This document shows, piece by piece, positions 33,785 through 41,919 of a DNA stretch of 64,000 nucleotides (position 1 is the first letter of the stretch; every line of letters starts with the position of its first letter). The stretch is taken from the NCBI RefSeq assembly GCF_900107925.1, contig NZ_FNUJ01000002.1, positions 434,001-498,000 of the forward strand, read 5' to 3'. Below the pieces are notes generated by a model. It saw nothing but the letters and a program-made list of their open reading frames with translations, was not told the origin of the DNA and ran no database searches. The DNA is from Amycolatopsis pretoriensis. GTDB taxonomy: Bacteria; Actinomycetota; Actinomycetes; Mycobacteriales; Pseudonocardiaceae. The translations under genes were made by a program, and so were the position numbers.

Positions 33785-34987
33785 TCAGCTGCTCAGCGTG
33801 AAGGCCCGATCGGTAGCCGACCAAGCGGCCCCGATCACCCCGGCCGTCTCCCCCAGCTCAGACAGCACGATCGGCAGATTCCCCGTCGCCAGCGGCAGCG
33901 ACCGCCGGTACACCGCGCTCCGCACCTCGGCCAGCAGCTGGTGCCCCAGCTGGGCCACCCCGCCGCCGATCACGACCATCCCCGGGTTGATGAAGCACAC
34001 CAGCGAAGCGATCACCTGACCGAGCCGGCGCCCGCCGTCGCGGATCAGGTTCACCGCGCCGAAGTCGCCCGCCGCCGCCGCTCGGCCGACGTCGCGGGCC
34101 GTCACCGCGCCGCCGTCCGCCGCCACCTCCGCCAAGTGCGCCGACCGGCCGCTGCGGGCCAGGGCCAGCCCGTCGCGGGCCAGCGCCGCGCCGCCGAAGT
34201 ACGCTTCCAGGCAGCCGACCTCGCCGCACGCGCACGTCGGGCCGTAGTCGTCCAGGCGGATGTGCCCGATGTCGCCCGCCGTGCCCGCGACCCCGCGGTA
34301 CACCTTGCCGCCCAGCACGATCCCGCAGCCGATCCCCGTGCCGATCTTGACGAACATCAGGTCGTCGGTCGATCGCGCGACCCCCGCGTGCCGCTCGCCG
34401 AGCGCCATCGCGTTGACGTCGTTGTCCACCGCGACCGGGCAGCCCCACAGCCCGCCGAGGTGGTCGCGCACGTTGAACCGGTCCCAGCCCGGCATGATCG
34501 GCGGCGCCACCGCCATCCCCTCGGCGAAGCTGACCGGCCCGGGCAGGCCGATGCCCGCGGCCACCAGCCGGCCGGGCGCCTCCTCGCGTACCTTCGCCGC
34601 GAGCTCGGCGACCCGGCGCAGCACCGGGTGCGGCCCCTGCCGGACGTCGCAGTCTTCGACGGCGTGCGCGAGCACCTCGCACGAAGCGTCGGTGACGGCC
34701 AGCCCGACCGACGTCGCCCCGACGTCCACCGCGAGCACCCGCAGGTCGCCCGCGAGCCGGACGAGCGTGGACCGCCGGCCGCCGCGGCTGGCCGACGGTC
34801 CCGCCGTCTCGATCAGCCCGACCTCCCCGAGCCGGGTCACCTCGGCGCCCACCCGCGCCCGCGGCAGCTCGAGCCGCTCCCCCAGCTCGACCCGCGACAT
34901 CGGGCCCTCGTCCCGCAGCAGGGTCAGCAACCGGGTCTGGTGCCGGGTCTCGACCATCGACTGCTCCGGGGTGGATACCGCGCTCAT
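33785..34987 (-). CDS. second ROK family transcriptional regulator
   Basis: 400 aa. The winged helix (MSRVELGERLELPRARVGAEVTRLGEVGLI) precedes a ROK domain with AVDVGATSVGLAVTD, VDNDVNAMALGE, KIGTGIGCGIVLGG and the zinc motif GHIRLDDYGPTCACGEVGCLEA. It is monocistronic or paired with the secreted FG-GAP protein upstream. Its targets are unknown; the sugar cluster 0.7 kb away is possible. Confidence 0.9.
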   Translation of the reverse strand: MSAVSTPEQSMVETRHQTRLLTLLRDEGPMSRVELGERLELPRARVGAEVTRLGEVGLIETAGPSASRGGRRSTLVRLAGDLRVLAVDVGATSVGLAVTDASCEVLAHAVEDCDVRQGPHPVLRRVAELAAKVREEAPGRLVAAGIGLPGPVSFAEGMAVAPPIMPGWDRFNVRDHLGGLWGCPVAVDNDVNAMALGERHAGVARSTDDLMFVKIGTGIGCGIVLGGKVYRGVAGTAGDIGHIRLDDYGPTCACGEVGCLEAYFGGAALARDGLALARSGRSAHLAEVAADGGAVTARDVGRAAAAGDFGAVNLIRDGGRRLGQVIASLVCFINPGMVVIGGGVAQLGHQLLAEVRSAVYRRSLPLATGNLPIVLSELGETAGVIGAAWSATDRAFTLSS

Positions 34988-35015
34988 TCGGTTCAGCGTA
35001 GTGCGTCCCCGGTGG

Positions 35016-35651
35016 TCAGGCGCACGTGCCGGAATCCGTGGCGAGCACCGGATCGGTCACGGGCCGGGCGCTGAACGGCGTCGGCTCCTGGACGCTCAGC
35101 GCGCCGTCGCGCAGCGTGTAGACCGTGCGCGTGCCCGAATAGGTGAGCTGGTCGGCCCCGACGTCGTCGGACTCGGCCGCGACGCTCACGAACGCGCGGC
35201 CGCCTTCGAACGGCGTGCAGCCGTAGCCCAGGTGCGCGGCGACCCCGCCGCCCTCGGCGACCGAGAACGGCTGGTCGTCCGGGCCGACGACCTCACTCAG
35301 GTTGCGGCCGTCGAAGTGCAGCACGCTGAAGAACGTCGTGTTCGCGCCGACGGACCGCGTGACGACCAGCTCGGCCCGGCCGTCGCCGTTGAGGTCGGTC
35401 ACGCGCGGGGCGGCGAGGCCGAACCGGCTGTCGGCCGGCAGGTGGATCGAGGTGTAGGTGCCGTGCACGGCGGCCGAGATCAGCTGGTCGTCGTCGGCGG
35501 TCAGCCGGGCGGTCACGGTCTCCGGATCCCCGTCGCCGTTCAGGTCGGCGACGGCGGTGACCGGGCCGGCGACCGGCGCGGCGAGCGCGGGCACGGCGGC
35601 GGCGATGCCCAGCGCGGCGGTCAGACCGGCCAGGGTGGCGATGCGCTTCAT
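35016..35651 (-). CDS. secreted FG-GAP/VCBS-repeat protein
   Basis: 211 aa. A signal peptide (1-25, ALAAP) is followed by two calcium-type repeats, VADLNGDGDPETVTARL (about 36-52) and VTDLNGDGRAELVVTRS (about 90-106), of the FG-GAP/VCBS kind. Two cysteines near the end may form a disulfide. Function is unknown. A LacI-type half-palindrome lies upstream. Confidence 0.8.
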   Translation of the reverse strand: MKRIATLAGLTAALGIAAAVPALAAPVAGPVTAVADLNGDGDPETVTARLTADDDQLISAAVHGTYTSIHLPADSRFGLAAPRVTDLNGDGRAELVVTRSVGANTTFFSVLHFDGRNLSEVVGPDDQPFSVAEGGGVAAHLGYGCTPFEGGRAFVSVAAESDDVGADQLTYSGTRTVYTLRDGALSVQEPTPFSARPVTDPVLATDSGTCA

Positions 35652-35685
35652 GAGATCTCCCTCCGTCTTCTGGTGATCTTTTCAC

Positions 35686-35699
35686 CGGAAGCGCTCTCA
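35686..35699. promoter_or_regulatory. LacI-like operator candidate
   Basis: CGGAAGCGCTCTCA, read on the minus strand as TGAGAGCGCTTCCG, matches the Streptomyces CebR-type consensus TGGGAGCGCTCCCA at 11 of 14 positions (hand count). It lies 35 bp upstream of the secreted FG-GAP gene. Confidence 0.35.
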
Positions 35700-35767
35700 C
35701 GAAGAAAGACGGCCACATCGCCGATCCGTGCAGTGCGGGTGTGCTGGGCCACACGAACGCAACCCGG

Positions 35768-36373
35768 TCACTCCGGCCAGCGCACCTCGTCCGGGTACGA
35801 GTGGAACTGCCGCAGGTGCCGGTCCTCGGTGCGGCTCTGCAGCGGGAACTCGAAGCGGGAGCCGTCCGCCCAGGTCAGCGTGCGCTTTCGGAAGCTGACC
35901 TCCGGCGCCGTGCTCCCCCGCGCCTCCCACACGACGGCCGGGTCGGGCGCGTCGGCCGGGTCCAGGTACGTCGATCCGGTGTCCACGAACGCGACCGACG
36001 TCGGCGAGCACACCAGCCACGGCCCCTTCGCCCGCCGCAGCCGGTCGATGGGTTCGAGGGCTTGGGCGTCCGCCGGACCGGTCACGTGGATCGCCCGCTC
36101 GCCCTTGCCCCCACCGCTACCTGCCGCGCTCGCCAGGTACGCGACGAACCCGACCGCCGCGCCGATCCCGCGCGCGACGGTCAGGAAACCCTGCCGCACC
36201 TTGCCTTCGCCCTCGACCGAGCCGTCCGGGCGCCGGCCGGGGACCGCGAACCGCAGGTCCGTGTCCCCCAGGCGCAGCACGATCACCGGCTCCCGCCAGC
36301 GGTCGCGCATCACCGCGTCGACGCGCTCGCGAAAACCCGGGCGAACCAGCGCGGCGTCCTTCACGGACTCCAT
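35768..36373 (-). CDS. unrecognised protein downstream of the EspC-type cluster
   Basis: About 201 aa from ATG 36373; the ORF is open further upstream but overlaps the 379-aa gene in another frame, and no better start is seen. There is a short hydrophobic stretch (GAAVGFVAYLASAAGSGGG) mid-protein and flanking beta-rich segments (VIVLRLGDTDLRFAVPG, GPWLVCSPTSVAFVDTGSTYL). No family is recognised. It is the last gene of the type VII-associated cluster and may be an immunity- or chaperone-like partner (speculative). Confidence 0.6.
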   Translation of the reverse strand: MESVKDAALVRPGFRERVDAVMRDRWREPVIVLRLGDTDLRFAVPGRRPDGSVEGEGKVRQGFLTVARGIGAAVGFVAYLASAAGSGGGKGERAIHVTGPADAQALEPIDRLRRAKGPWLVCSPTSVAFVDTGSTYLDPADAPDPAVVWEARGSTAPEVSFRKRTLTWADGSRFEFPLQSRTEDRHLRQFHSYPDEVRWPE

Positions 36374-36402
36374 GCGGTCGCCGAACTCGACGGCCTTCCG
36401 CT

Positions 36403-37542
36403 CTAGATGTCCAAGTTCCGCCGGGTCTCCTCCGGACTCCGGTCCCCGCCGATCTCGCTCTTGTCGAACCACGGCTCGTCCTCCTCGGGAGTAACGGCTT
36501 CCTTGCCTTCGCCGAACGCCGTCTTGCCCGCGGCGATCCCGGCCTTGACGCTCGCGCCCGCGACCAGCGGACTGGCCCCGACCGACGTGCCGAACATCGT
36601 GGTGAGCATCCGGTTCCCGGGCGTGAACGGCACGCGCGCGGTGTTCTCCAGCGTGTCCAGGCCGAACCTCGACTCCCCGGCGTACCGGCCGAGCCGGAAC
36701 TTCCGGGTCATCTCCACGACCTTCGTCGAGTACTTCGCGAGGAACTCGATGAACGTGTCGAGCAGCTTGCCGAACTTGCCGAGGTAGCGCGTGACCTTCT
36801 GCAGCACGCTCGCGGCCTTGGCGATGGACGCCGTCATCGCGGCGGCGACCGAGCTGCCGAAGCTGATCACCGACGCGGCCAGCGCGGGCAGCCAGATGGT
36901 GATCAGCCAGGACACCAGTTCGGTGATGATCGCCTTGATCACCTCTTCGATGACCTGCATGACCATCGACCACATCTGCAGCACCTCGGCGACCGACCCG
37001 GCCGCCGAGCCGACGCCGCGGATGCCCGACGAGAAGTCGCCGAGCGCCTCCTTGGCCGCCTTGCCCGCTTCGTCGACCCACTCGGCCAGCGCAGTGTCGC
37101 CGGTCTTCTCGAAGTCCTCGGCGAGCGCGACGAAACCGTGCGCGATCGTCGCGAAGTTCTCCGACGCGTGCCCGATGGCCGGCCCGTCGCCGGTGACGGC
37201 GTGCAGCGCGTCCTGCAGCGGCTGGACCAGCTCGAGCAGCATGTTCAGCCCGTGGCTGACCAGCCAGCCGATCGGGTCCATCGCGAAGGTGACCATGTCG
37301 GTCGCGGCGCCGGCGACGAACCCCGCGCCGTCACCGACCAGCGCCTTGCCGGCCGACGCCAGCTCGCCCGCGCTGTCGGCCTCCGCGGCCTGCTGGGCGT
37401 GCTCGGCGATCGACTTGCCGGACTTGTACACGGTGCCGACCACTGGAGTGGCTTCGGCGGCGCGGTCGAGGTTCGCGCTCATGCTCTCGTCGTACGGCTG
37501 GACGTCGAGGGCGTCCGCGATGCTCCGCTTGGGCTCGGTCAC
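36403..37542 (-). CDS. WXG100/PPE-like helical protein of a type VII cluster
   Basis: 379 aa, almost entirely alpha-helical with long amphipathic segments and glycine/alanine-rich hydrophobic stretches (90-125 and 205-245, WSMVMQVIEEVIKAIITELVSWLITIWL). The N-terminal half looks like the LXG/WXG100 helical hairpin of secreted effectors. It overlaps the EspC-type gene by 4 nt. The C-terminus (EEDEPWFDKSEIGGDRSPEETRR) is acidic and not a recognised toxin domain. Confidence 0.6.
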   Translation of the reverse strand: MTEPKRSIADALDVQPYDESMSANLDRAAEATPVVGTVYKSGKSIAEHAQQAAEADSAGELASAGKALVGDGAGFVAGAATDMVTFAMDPIGWLVSHGLNMLLELVQPLQDALHAVTGDGPAIGHASENFATIAHGFVALAEDFEKTGDTALAEWVDEAGKAAKEALGDFSSGIRGVGSAAGSVAEVLQMWSMVMQVIEEVIKAIITELVSWLITIWLPALAASVISFGSSVAAAMTASIAKAASVLQKVTRYLGKFGKLLDTFIEFLAKYSTKVVEMTRKFRLGRYAGESRFGLDTLENTARVPFTPGNRMLTTMFGTSVGASPLVAGASVKAGIAAGKTAFGEGKEAVTPEEDEPWFDKSEIGGDRSPEETRRNLDI

Positions 37543-37877
37543 TTGCCCTGTCCCCCGATCGCGTCGATCTCCGCCTCGTACCGGCCGAACGCGATCACGC
37601 CGGCTTCTTCGGTGCCGCGGTACATCTCGGCGGCCTTGGTCATCTTGGTGGTGAGCCCGTCGACGCCGTCCTTCAGCTCGCCGAGCAGCGACCGCAGCTC
37701 GCCGAGACGGTCGGTGTAGCCCTGCTTCGCCCAGATCCCGACGACGCCCCAGGCCGTGTCGGTCACGTCGGCGGCGTCGATCTTGGCCCCGAACTTGTCC
37801 GCTTCCCCCTCGTAGAAGGGCAGCTGGCGCGCGTATCCGGAGATCGCGTCGATGTTCGTCTGGATTCCGTCTGGCAT
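37539..37877 (-). CDS. EspC-like ESX secretion-associated protein
   Basis: 112-aa helical hairpin resembling the EspC family (PF10824). The protein begins MPDGIQTNIDAISGYARQLPF, has a WGVVG turn near 43, and ends with MYRGTEEAGVIAF, a Yxxx[DE]-type secretion signal after the second helix. It is predicted to be exported by an ESX/type VII system. Neither the EccC ATPase nor other machinery genes are in the window. Confidence 0.75.
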   Translation of the reverse strand: MPDGIQTNIDAISGYARQLPFYEGEADKFGAKIDAADVTDTAWGVVGIWAKQGYTDRLGELRSLLGELKDGVDGLTTKMTKAAEMYRGTEEAGVIAFGRYEAEIDAIGGQGK

Positions 37878-37900
37878 CGCGGAGAGTTCCCTCGGTCGGA

Positions 37901-38386
37901 TCAGGAGCGGCGGAGGATCGGGCCTTGGTCGAAGTCGTCGTCGTCCCCGGGATCGGGCCGGCGCCGCGGGCGCGGCGCCTGCGGCTCCGACGCGGGTTCG
38001 GGCGCCGCGGTTCCGAACGCTTCGGCCTGCGCCTGCCGGACCTGCCCGCTGACGTCGAAGCCGAGCTGGTCGCCGAAGGCCTCGTCGACGATCCCGGCCT
38101 GCTGCCGCGCGGCCCCGGCCACGGCCTGGCGCAGGGTGGCCATGATCCGCTGGGCGAGCTGGCCCGCTTCGAGGTGCATCGCCCCGGCGGTGAGCCGCAG
38201 GTCGGTGACGGTGCCCCCGGCCCCGGCGACGACGGTGACGGTGCCGTCGGGTGAGGTCACCGAGGTTTCCACCTGGGCGATCCGCTCCTGCATGTCCCCG
38301 ACCTCGGCGAACCGGGCCTCGGCCTGGCGCACCTTGGCCTGGAAGGTCTCGAACTGGGCGATCAGCTGATCCATCTCGGCCGACAT
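37901..38386 (-). CDS. YbaB/EbfC family protein (ESX-associated type)
   Basis: 161 aa. The YbaB-like core has a coiled N-terminus (MDQLIAQFETFQAKVRQAEARFAE), then VTVVAGAGGTVTDLRLTAGAMHLEAGQLAQRIMATLRQAV. An acidic, proline/arginine tail (RPRRRPDPGDDDDFDQGP) follows. In actinobacteria such proteins head clusters encoding EspC-type substrates. It starts the four-gene run to 35768; its precise role is unknown. Confidence 0.8.
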   Translation of the reverse strand: MSAEMDQLIAQFETFQAKVRQAEARFAEVGDMQERIAQVETSVTSPDGTVTVVAGAGGTVTDLRLTAGAMHLEAGQLAQRIMATLRQAVAGAARQQAGIVDEAFGDQLGFDVSGQVRQAQAEAFGTAAPEPASEPQAPRPRRRPDPGDDDDFDQGPILRRS

Positions 38387-38469
38387 CGTCACTTCCTTCG
38401 CGGTACTGGGCTTGGCCGGAGCATGACAGATCCGGCGCCTCCCCGCGGCATTTCGGCGGATTGCGTAGA

Positions 38470-39429
38470 TCAGCCGATGAACCCCGCCGCCTTGAGCCAG
38501 TCGTGCGCCACCGTGGCCGGCTTCTGGCCGTCCACGCTCACCTTCTTGTTCAAGTCCGTCAGCGTCGCCGTGTCGAGCTTCTCGGCGATCGGCGTGAACA
38601 CCTGCTCCAGCTGCGGGTACTTCTGCGCGACCCCCGCCGCGATCGAGATGGCCGGGTTGTACGTCGGGAAGAAGTGCTTGTCGTCCTCCAGCACCGTCAG
38701 CTTCTGGCCGGCCACCCGTCCGTCCGTCGACGCGACCGAACCGAACCCGCACGGGTCGCCCTTGCCGACGCTCGGGTACACCACGGCGTCGTTGAGCAGG
38801 TGGACCTGCGGCTCGGGCAACGCGAACCCGTACGCCTTCGCCAGCCCCGGAAAACCGTCGTCGCGGCTCTTGAACTCCGGGCCCATGCAGGTCGACGCCG
38901 CCGCCGGGTCGCGCTTCACCAGCGCCGCGTAGTCCGAGATCGTCTTCACACCGGTGCGAGCCACCGTTCCCGCGTTGCCCGCGATCGCGTACGTGTCGTT
39001 GGCCGGCGACCGCGCCCACCACGTGACGCCGCCGGCCACGTCCGCCTTCTTGACCGCGTCGTACTGCGCCTGCGCGTCGGCGATCGGCTTCGTCTCGTGG
39101 AGGTAGCTGATCCACGCCGTGCCCGTGTACTCCCAGTACAGGTCGATCGCGCCGCTCGTGAGGGCCTGGCGCACGTTGCTCGACCCGGTGATGTTGGTCT
39201 TGTCCTGCGGGCTCGCCCCGGCCGCCTGCAGCGCGACGAGCGCGATCTGGCCGAGCAGCAGCTGTTCGTCGAACTCCTTGGAACCGACCCGGATCTGCGT
39301 GCCGCTCAGCGCGTCGATCTTCTTGATGGACCCCTCGCCCACTCCGGCGCCGGGCTGGTCCTTGCCGATCGTGCACCCGGCGGCGAGCGCCGTGACGAAG
39401 GCGAGAACGACGGCTGTCGTGCGTCGCAT
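38470..39429 (-). CDS. osmoprotectant/quaternary-amine ABC importer, binding lipoprotein
   Basis: 319 aa, OpuAC/ProX family. The lipobox LAAGC (cysteine near 19) marks a membrane-anchored receptor. Conserved segments are IRVGSKEFDEQLLLGQIALVALQAAG, GAIDLYWEYTGTAWISYL and YPSVGKGDPCGFGSVASTDGRV. It binds betaine-, choline- or carnitine-like compounds (family knowledge). It lies 20 nt downstream of the fused membrane/ATPase protein. Confidence 0.9.
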   Translation of the reverse strand: MRRTTAVVLAFVTALAAGCTIGKDQPGAGVGEGSIKKIDALSGTQIRVGSKEFDEQLLLGQIALVALQAAGASPQDKTNITGSSNVRQALTSGAIDLYWEYTGTAWISYLHETKPIADAQAQYDAVKKADVAGGVTWWARSPANDTYAIAGNAGTVARTGVKTISDYAALVKRDPAAASTCMGPEFKSRDDGFPGLAKAYGFALPEPQVHLLNDAVVYPSVGKGDPCGFGSVASTDGRVAGQKLTVLEDDKHFFPTYNPAISIAAGVAQKYPQLEQVFTPIAEKLDTATLTDLNKKVSVDGQKPATVAHDWLKAAGFIG

Positions 39430-39449
39430 GGCTTGTCCTCCTTGGGTTC

Positions 39450-41846
39450 TCACAGTCCGCGCGGGTGCAGGACCTCCTCGGCCACCAGGCCCAGCCAGTC
39501 GGCGAAGAGCGCCAGCGCGGCGACGACGATGCCGAACGTCAGGCTCAGGATCGGGCGGTACAGCCCGATCCCGGCGACGAGCCCGCCGCCGAGACCGCCG
39601 CCGTCGATGAACGTCGCCAGCGTCGCGCTCGCGACAGTGAGCACCAGCGCCGTCCGGATCCCGGCGAGGATCACCGGGACGGCGAGGGGCAGTTCGATCC
39701 GCCACAGGATCGCCGTCTTCGTCATGCCCATGCCGCGCGCGGCGTCGACGAGCGTCGGGTCGACGCCGTCGAGCCCGACCATCGTGTTGCGCAGCACCGG
39801 CAACGTCGCGTAGACGACCAGCGCCGCCACCGCCGTCGCGGTGCCCGTGCCGACCCAGAGCGCGAGCAGCACGACGAGCCCGATCGACGGGATCGCCTGG
39901 CCGAGGTTGCCCAGCCCGAGCCCGATCGGGCGGGCCCACCGGGCCCCCGCGCGGGTGAGCAGGACGCCCAGCGGCAGGGCGATGGCGATGGTGCAGACCG
40001 TGGAGATCAGCGTCAGCCGCAGGTGCGCGCCGAGCTCGGCGAAGATCTCGCCGGCGTTGAGGTAGCGCTGTTCGATCGAGTCGAGCGGGTACGCGCGCAC
40101 GATCAGGAACAGCGCCAGCAGCGCGACGGCGAGCAGCACCGGGCGGACCAGCAGGCCGAGCCGGCGCCGGCGCGGCCGGGTCGACGTTGATGCCTTCGCC
40201 CGCACGGTTTCCGCGACCGCCGGCGGTGTTTCCACCGTGGGCTGGAGGGCCGCGAGCAGCCGCGGGACGTCGAGCGTCCGCCCGTCGACCGAGACCGACG
40301 TGCTTCCGGTGCGCACCATCGTGTCCAGGGCGTCCCGCAACGTGGCCTCGCGCGGGATCGACGGCAGCCCACCGGCCGCCGGCCCGAGGTCGAGGTCCGC
40401 GACCGGAATCAGCGCCAGCCGCTTCAGGTTCCGCTTCGAGCCGGCGAAGGACGCGACGTAGTCGTCGGCCGGCGCGGCGAGGATCGCCTGGGGCGTGTCG
40501 TACTGCGCGAGGACCGAACGCGGGCGCAGCACGGCGATCCGGTCGCCGAGCTTGAGAGCTTCGTCGAAGTCGTGCGTGACGAACACGATCGTCTTGCGCA
40601 CTTCCCGTTGCAGGCGCAGGAATTCGTCCTGCAGCCGGGCGCGCGTGATCGGGTCGGTGGAGCCGAACGGCTCGTCCATCAGCATGACCGGCGGGTCCGC
40701 GGCCATCGCCCGCGCGACGCCGACGCGCTGCCGCTGGCCGCCGGAAAGCTCGTGCGGGTACCGGTCGCCGTGGTCGCGGGTCAGGCCGACGACGTCGAGC
40801 AGCTCGCGCACGCGCCCGGCGATCCGCCGCCGCGTCCAGCCGAGCACCCGCGGCACGACGCCGATGTTGGCCGCCACCCGCAGGTGCGGGAAGAGCCCGA
40901 CCTGCTGGATGACGTACCCGGTGTGCCGCCGGTGCTCGTCGAGGTCGAGCGCCGCCACGTCGGTGCCGCCGACCGTGACGACCCCGGACGTGGGTTCGAC
41001 GAGCCGGTTGATCATCCGCATGGTCGTCGTCTTGCCGCACCCCGACGGGCCCGTCAGCACGACGATCTCGCCGGCCGGGATCCGCATCGTGAGGTCCTCG
41101 ACGGCGGGCGCCGCCTGTCCCGGGTAGTGCTTGCGCAGGTTCTCGAGTTCGATCGTCTCGCCGGCGGTGCCGTTGCTCCGCTCCGGCTCGACCTCGCCGA
41201 GGGGCCGCGGCCGCCGCCAGGTCGTGAGCTTGCCGACCACGACGAAGGCGAGGTCGAACAGCAGCGCCAGCAGCATGATCCCGAGCGTCCCGGTCAGCAC
41301 CTGGTTCAGGGAGTTGACCGCGCCGAACCGGCCGAGGCCGTCGAAGATCTCGTTGCCGAGCCCGGGCCCCTTGACGTAGGCGCCGATCGCCGCGATCCCG
41401 ATGGTGATCTGCGTCGAGACGCGGATGCCGGAGAGGACGACCGGCCAGGCCAGCGGCAGCCGCACGCGCCACAGCACCCGCGCGCGGCCGAGCCCCATGC
41501 CGCGGGCGGCGTCCACGACGGCCGGGTCGACGCCCCGCAGCCCGACGATCGTGTTGCGCGTGATCGGCAGGAGCGCGTAGAGCACGAGCGCGAACAGGAC
41601 GTTGGTGAGGCCGAGCCCGAACGGGCCGATCAGGATGCCGAGCAGCGCGATCGACGGGATGGTCAGGAACGCGGCGGTGGTCGTGGTCGCGAGCTCGCCG
41701 AGCCACCGCCGCCGGTAGGTGAGCAGGCCGAGCGCCATGCCGACGAGCACGGCCAGCGCCACGGCGGCGAGGGTGAGGTCCACGTGGAGGATCGCGTCGT
41801 TGACGACGTCGATCCAGTTTTCGCGGAGGTACTCCCAGAGGCTCAG
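39450..41846 (-). CDS. fused permease-ATPase-permease of an osmoprotectant ABC importer
   Basis: About 798 aa from a probable CTG start at 41846, or 777 aa if GTG 41783 is used. Order: BPD_transp_1 permease (to about 230; DAARGMGLGRARVLWRVRLP as EAA loop), ATPase (about 235-490; GPSGCGKTT, LSGGQRQRVGVARA, VMLMDEPFGSTD), a short CBS-like piece (ATLRDALDTMVRTGSTSVSVDG), then a second permease (about 570-798; DAARGMGMTKTAILWRIELP). The CTG is favoured because GAGGAG lies 7 nt upstream and the added LSLWEYLRENWIDVVNDAILHV is the normal N-terminus of OpuC-type permeases; GTG 41783 has no ribosome-binding site. The three subunits are normally separate. Confidence 0.85.
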   Translation of the reverse strand: MSLWEYLRENWIDVVNDAILHVDLTLAAVALAVLVGMALGLLTYRRRWLGELATTTTAAFLTIPSIALLGILIGPFGLGLTNVLFALVLYALLPITRNTIVGLRGVDPAVVDAARGMGLGRARVLWRVRLPLAWPVVLSGIRVSTQITIGIAAIGAYVKGPGLGNEIFDGLGRFGAVNSLNQVLTGTLGIMLLALLFDLAFVVVGKLTTWRRPRPLGEVEPERSNGTAGETIELENLRKHYPGQAAPAVEDLTMRIPAGEIVVLTGPSGCGKTTTMRMINRLVEPTSGVVTVGGTDVAALDLDEHRRHTGYVIQQVGLFPHLRVAANIGVVPRVLGWTRRRIAGRVRELLDVVGLTRDHGDRYPHELSGGQRQRVGVARAMAADPPVMLMDEPFGSTDPITRARLQDEFLRLQREVRKTIVFVTHDFDEALKLGDRIAVLRPRSVLAQYDTPQAILAAPADDYVASFAGSKRNLKRLALIPVADLDLGPAAGGLPSIPREATLRDALDTMVRTGSTSVSVDGRTLDVPRLLAALQPTVETPPAVAETVRAKASTSTRPRRRRLGLLVRPVLLAVALLALFLIVRAYPLDSIEQRYLNAGEIFAELGAHLRLTLISTVCTIAIALPLGVLLTRAGARWARPIGLGLGNLGQAIPSIGLVVLLALWVGTGTATAVAALVVYATLPVLRNTMVGLDGVDPTLVDAARGMGMTKTAILWRIELPLAVPVILAGIRTALVLTVASATLATFIDGGGLGGGLVAGIGLYRPILSLTFGIVVAALALFADWLGLVAEEVLHPRGL

Positions 41847-41919
41847 TGCCGCACTCCTCGCCGTCGGTGATTCACCGCCCAGCCCAACACGACCACCGGG
41901 CTCTTGTCCACCGTCCGGT

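Noticed and set aside
33100..33824. Several ORFs on both strands in the region after the ROK operators
   Set aside because: Low-complexity Arg/Pro/Ala products, no start with a ribosome-binding site, sequence dominated by the 92-bp duplication.
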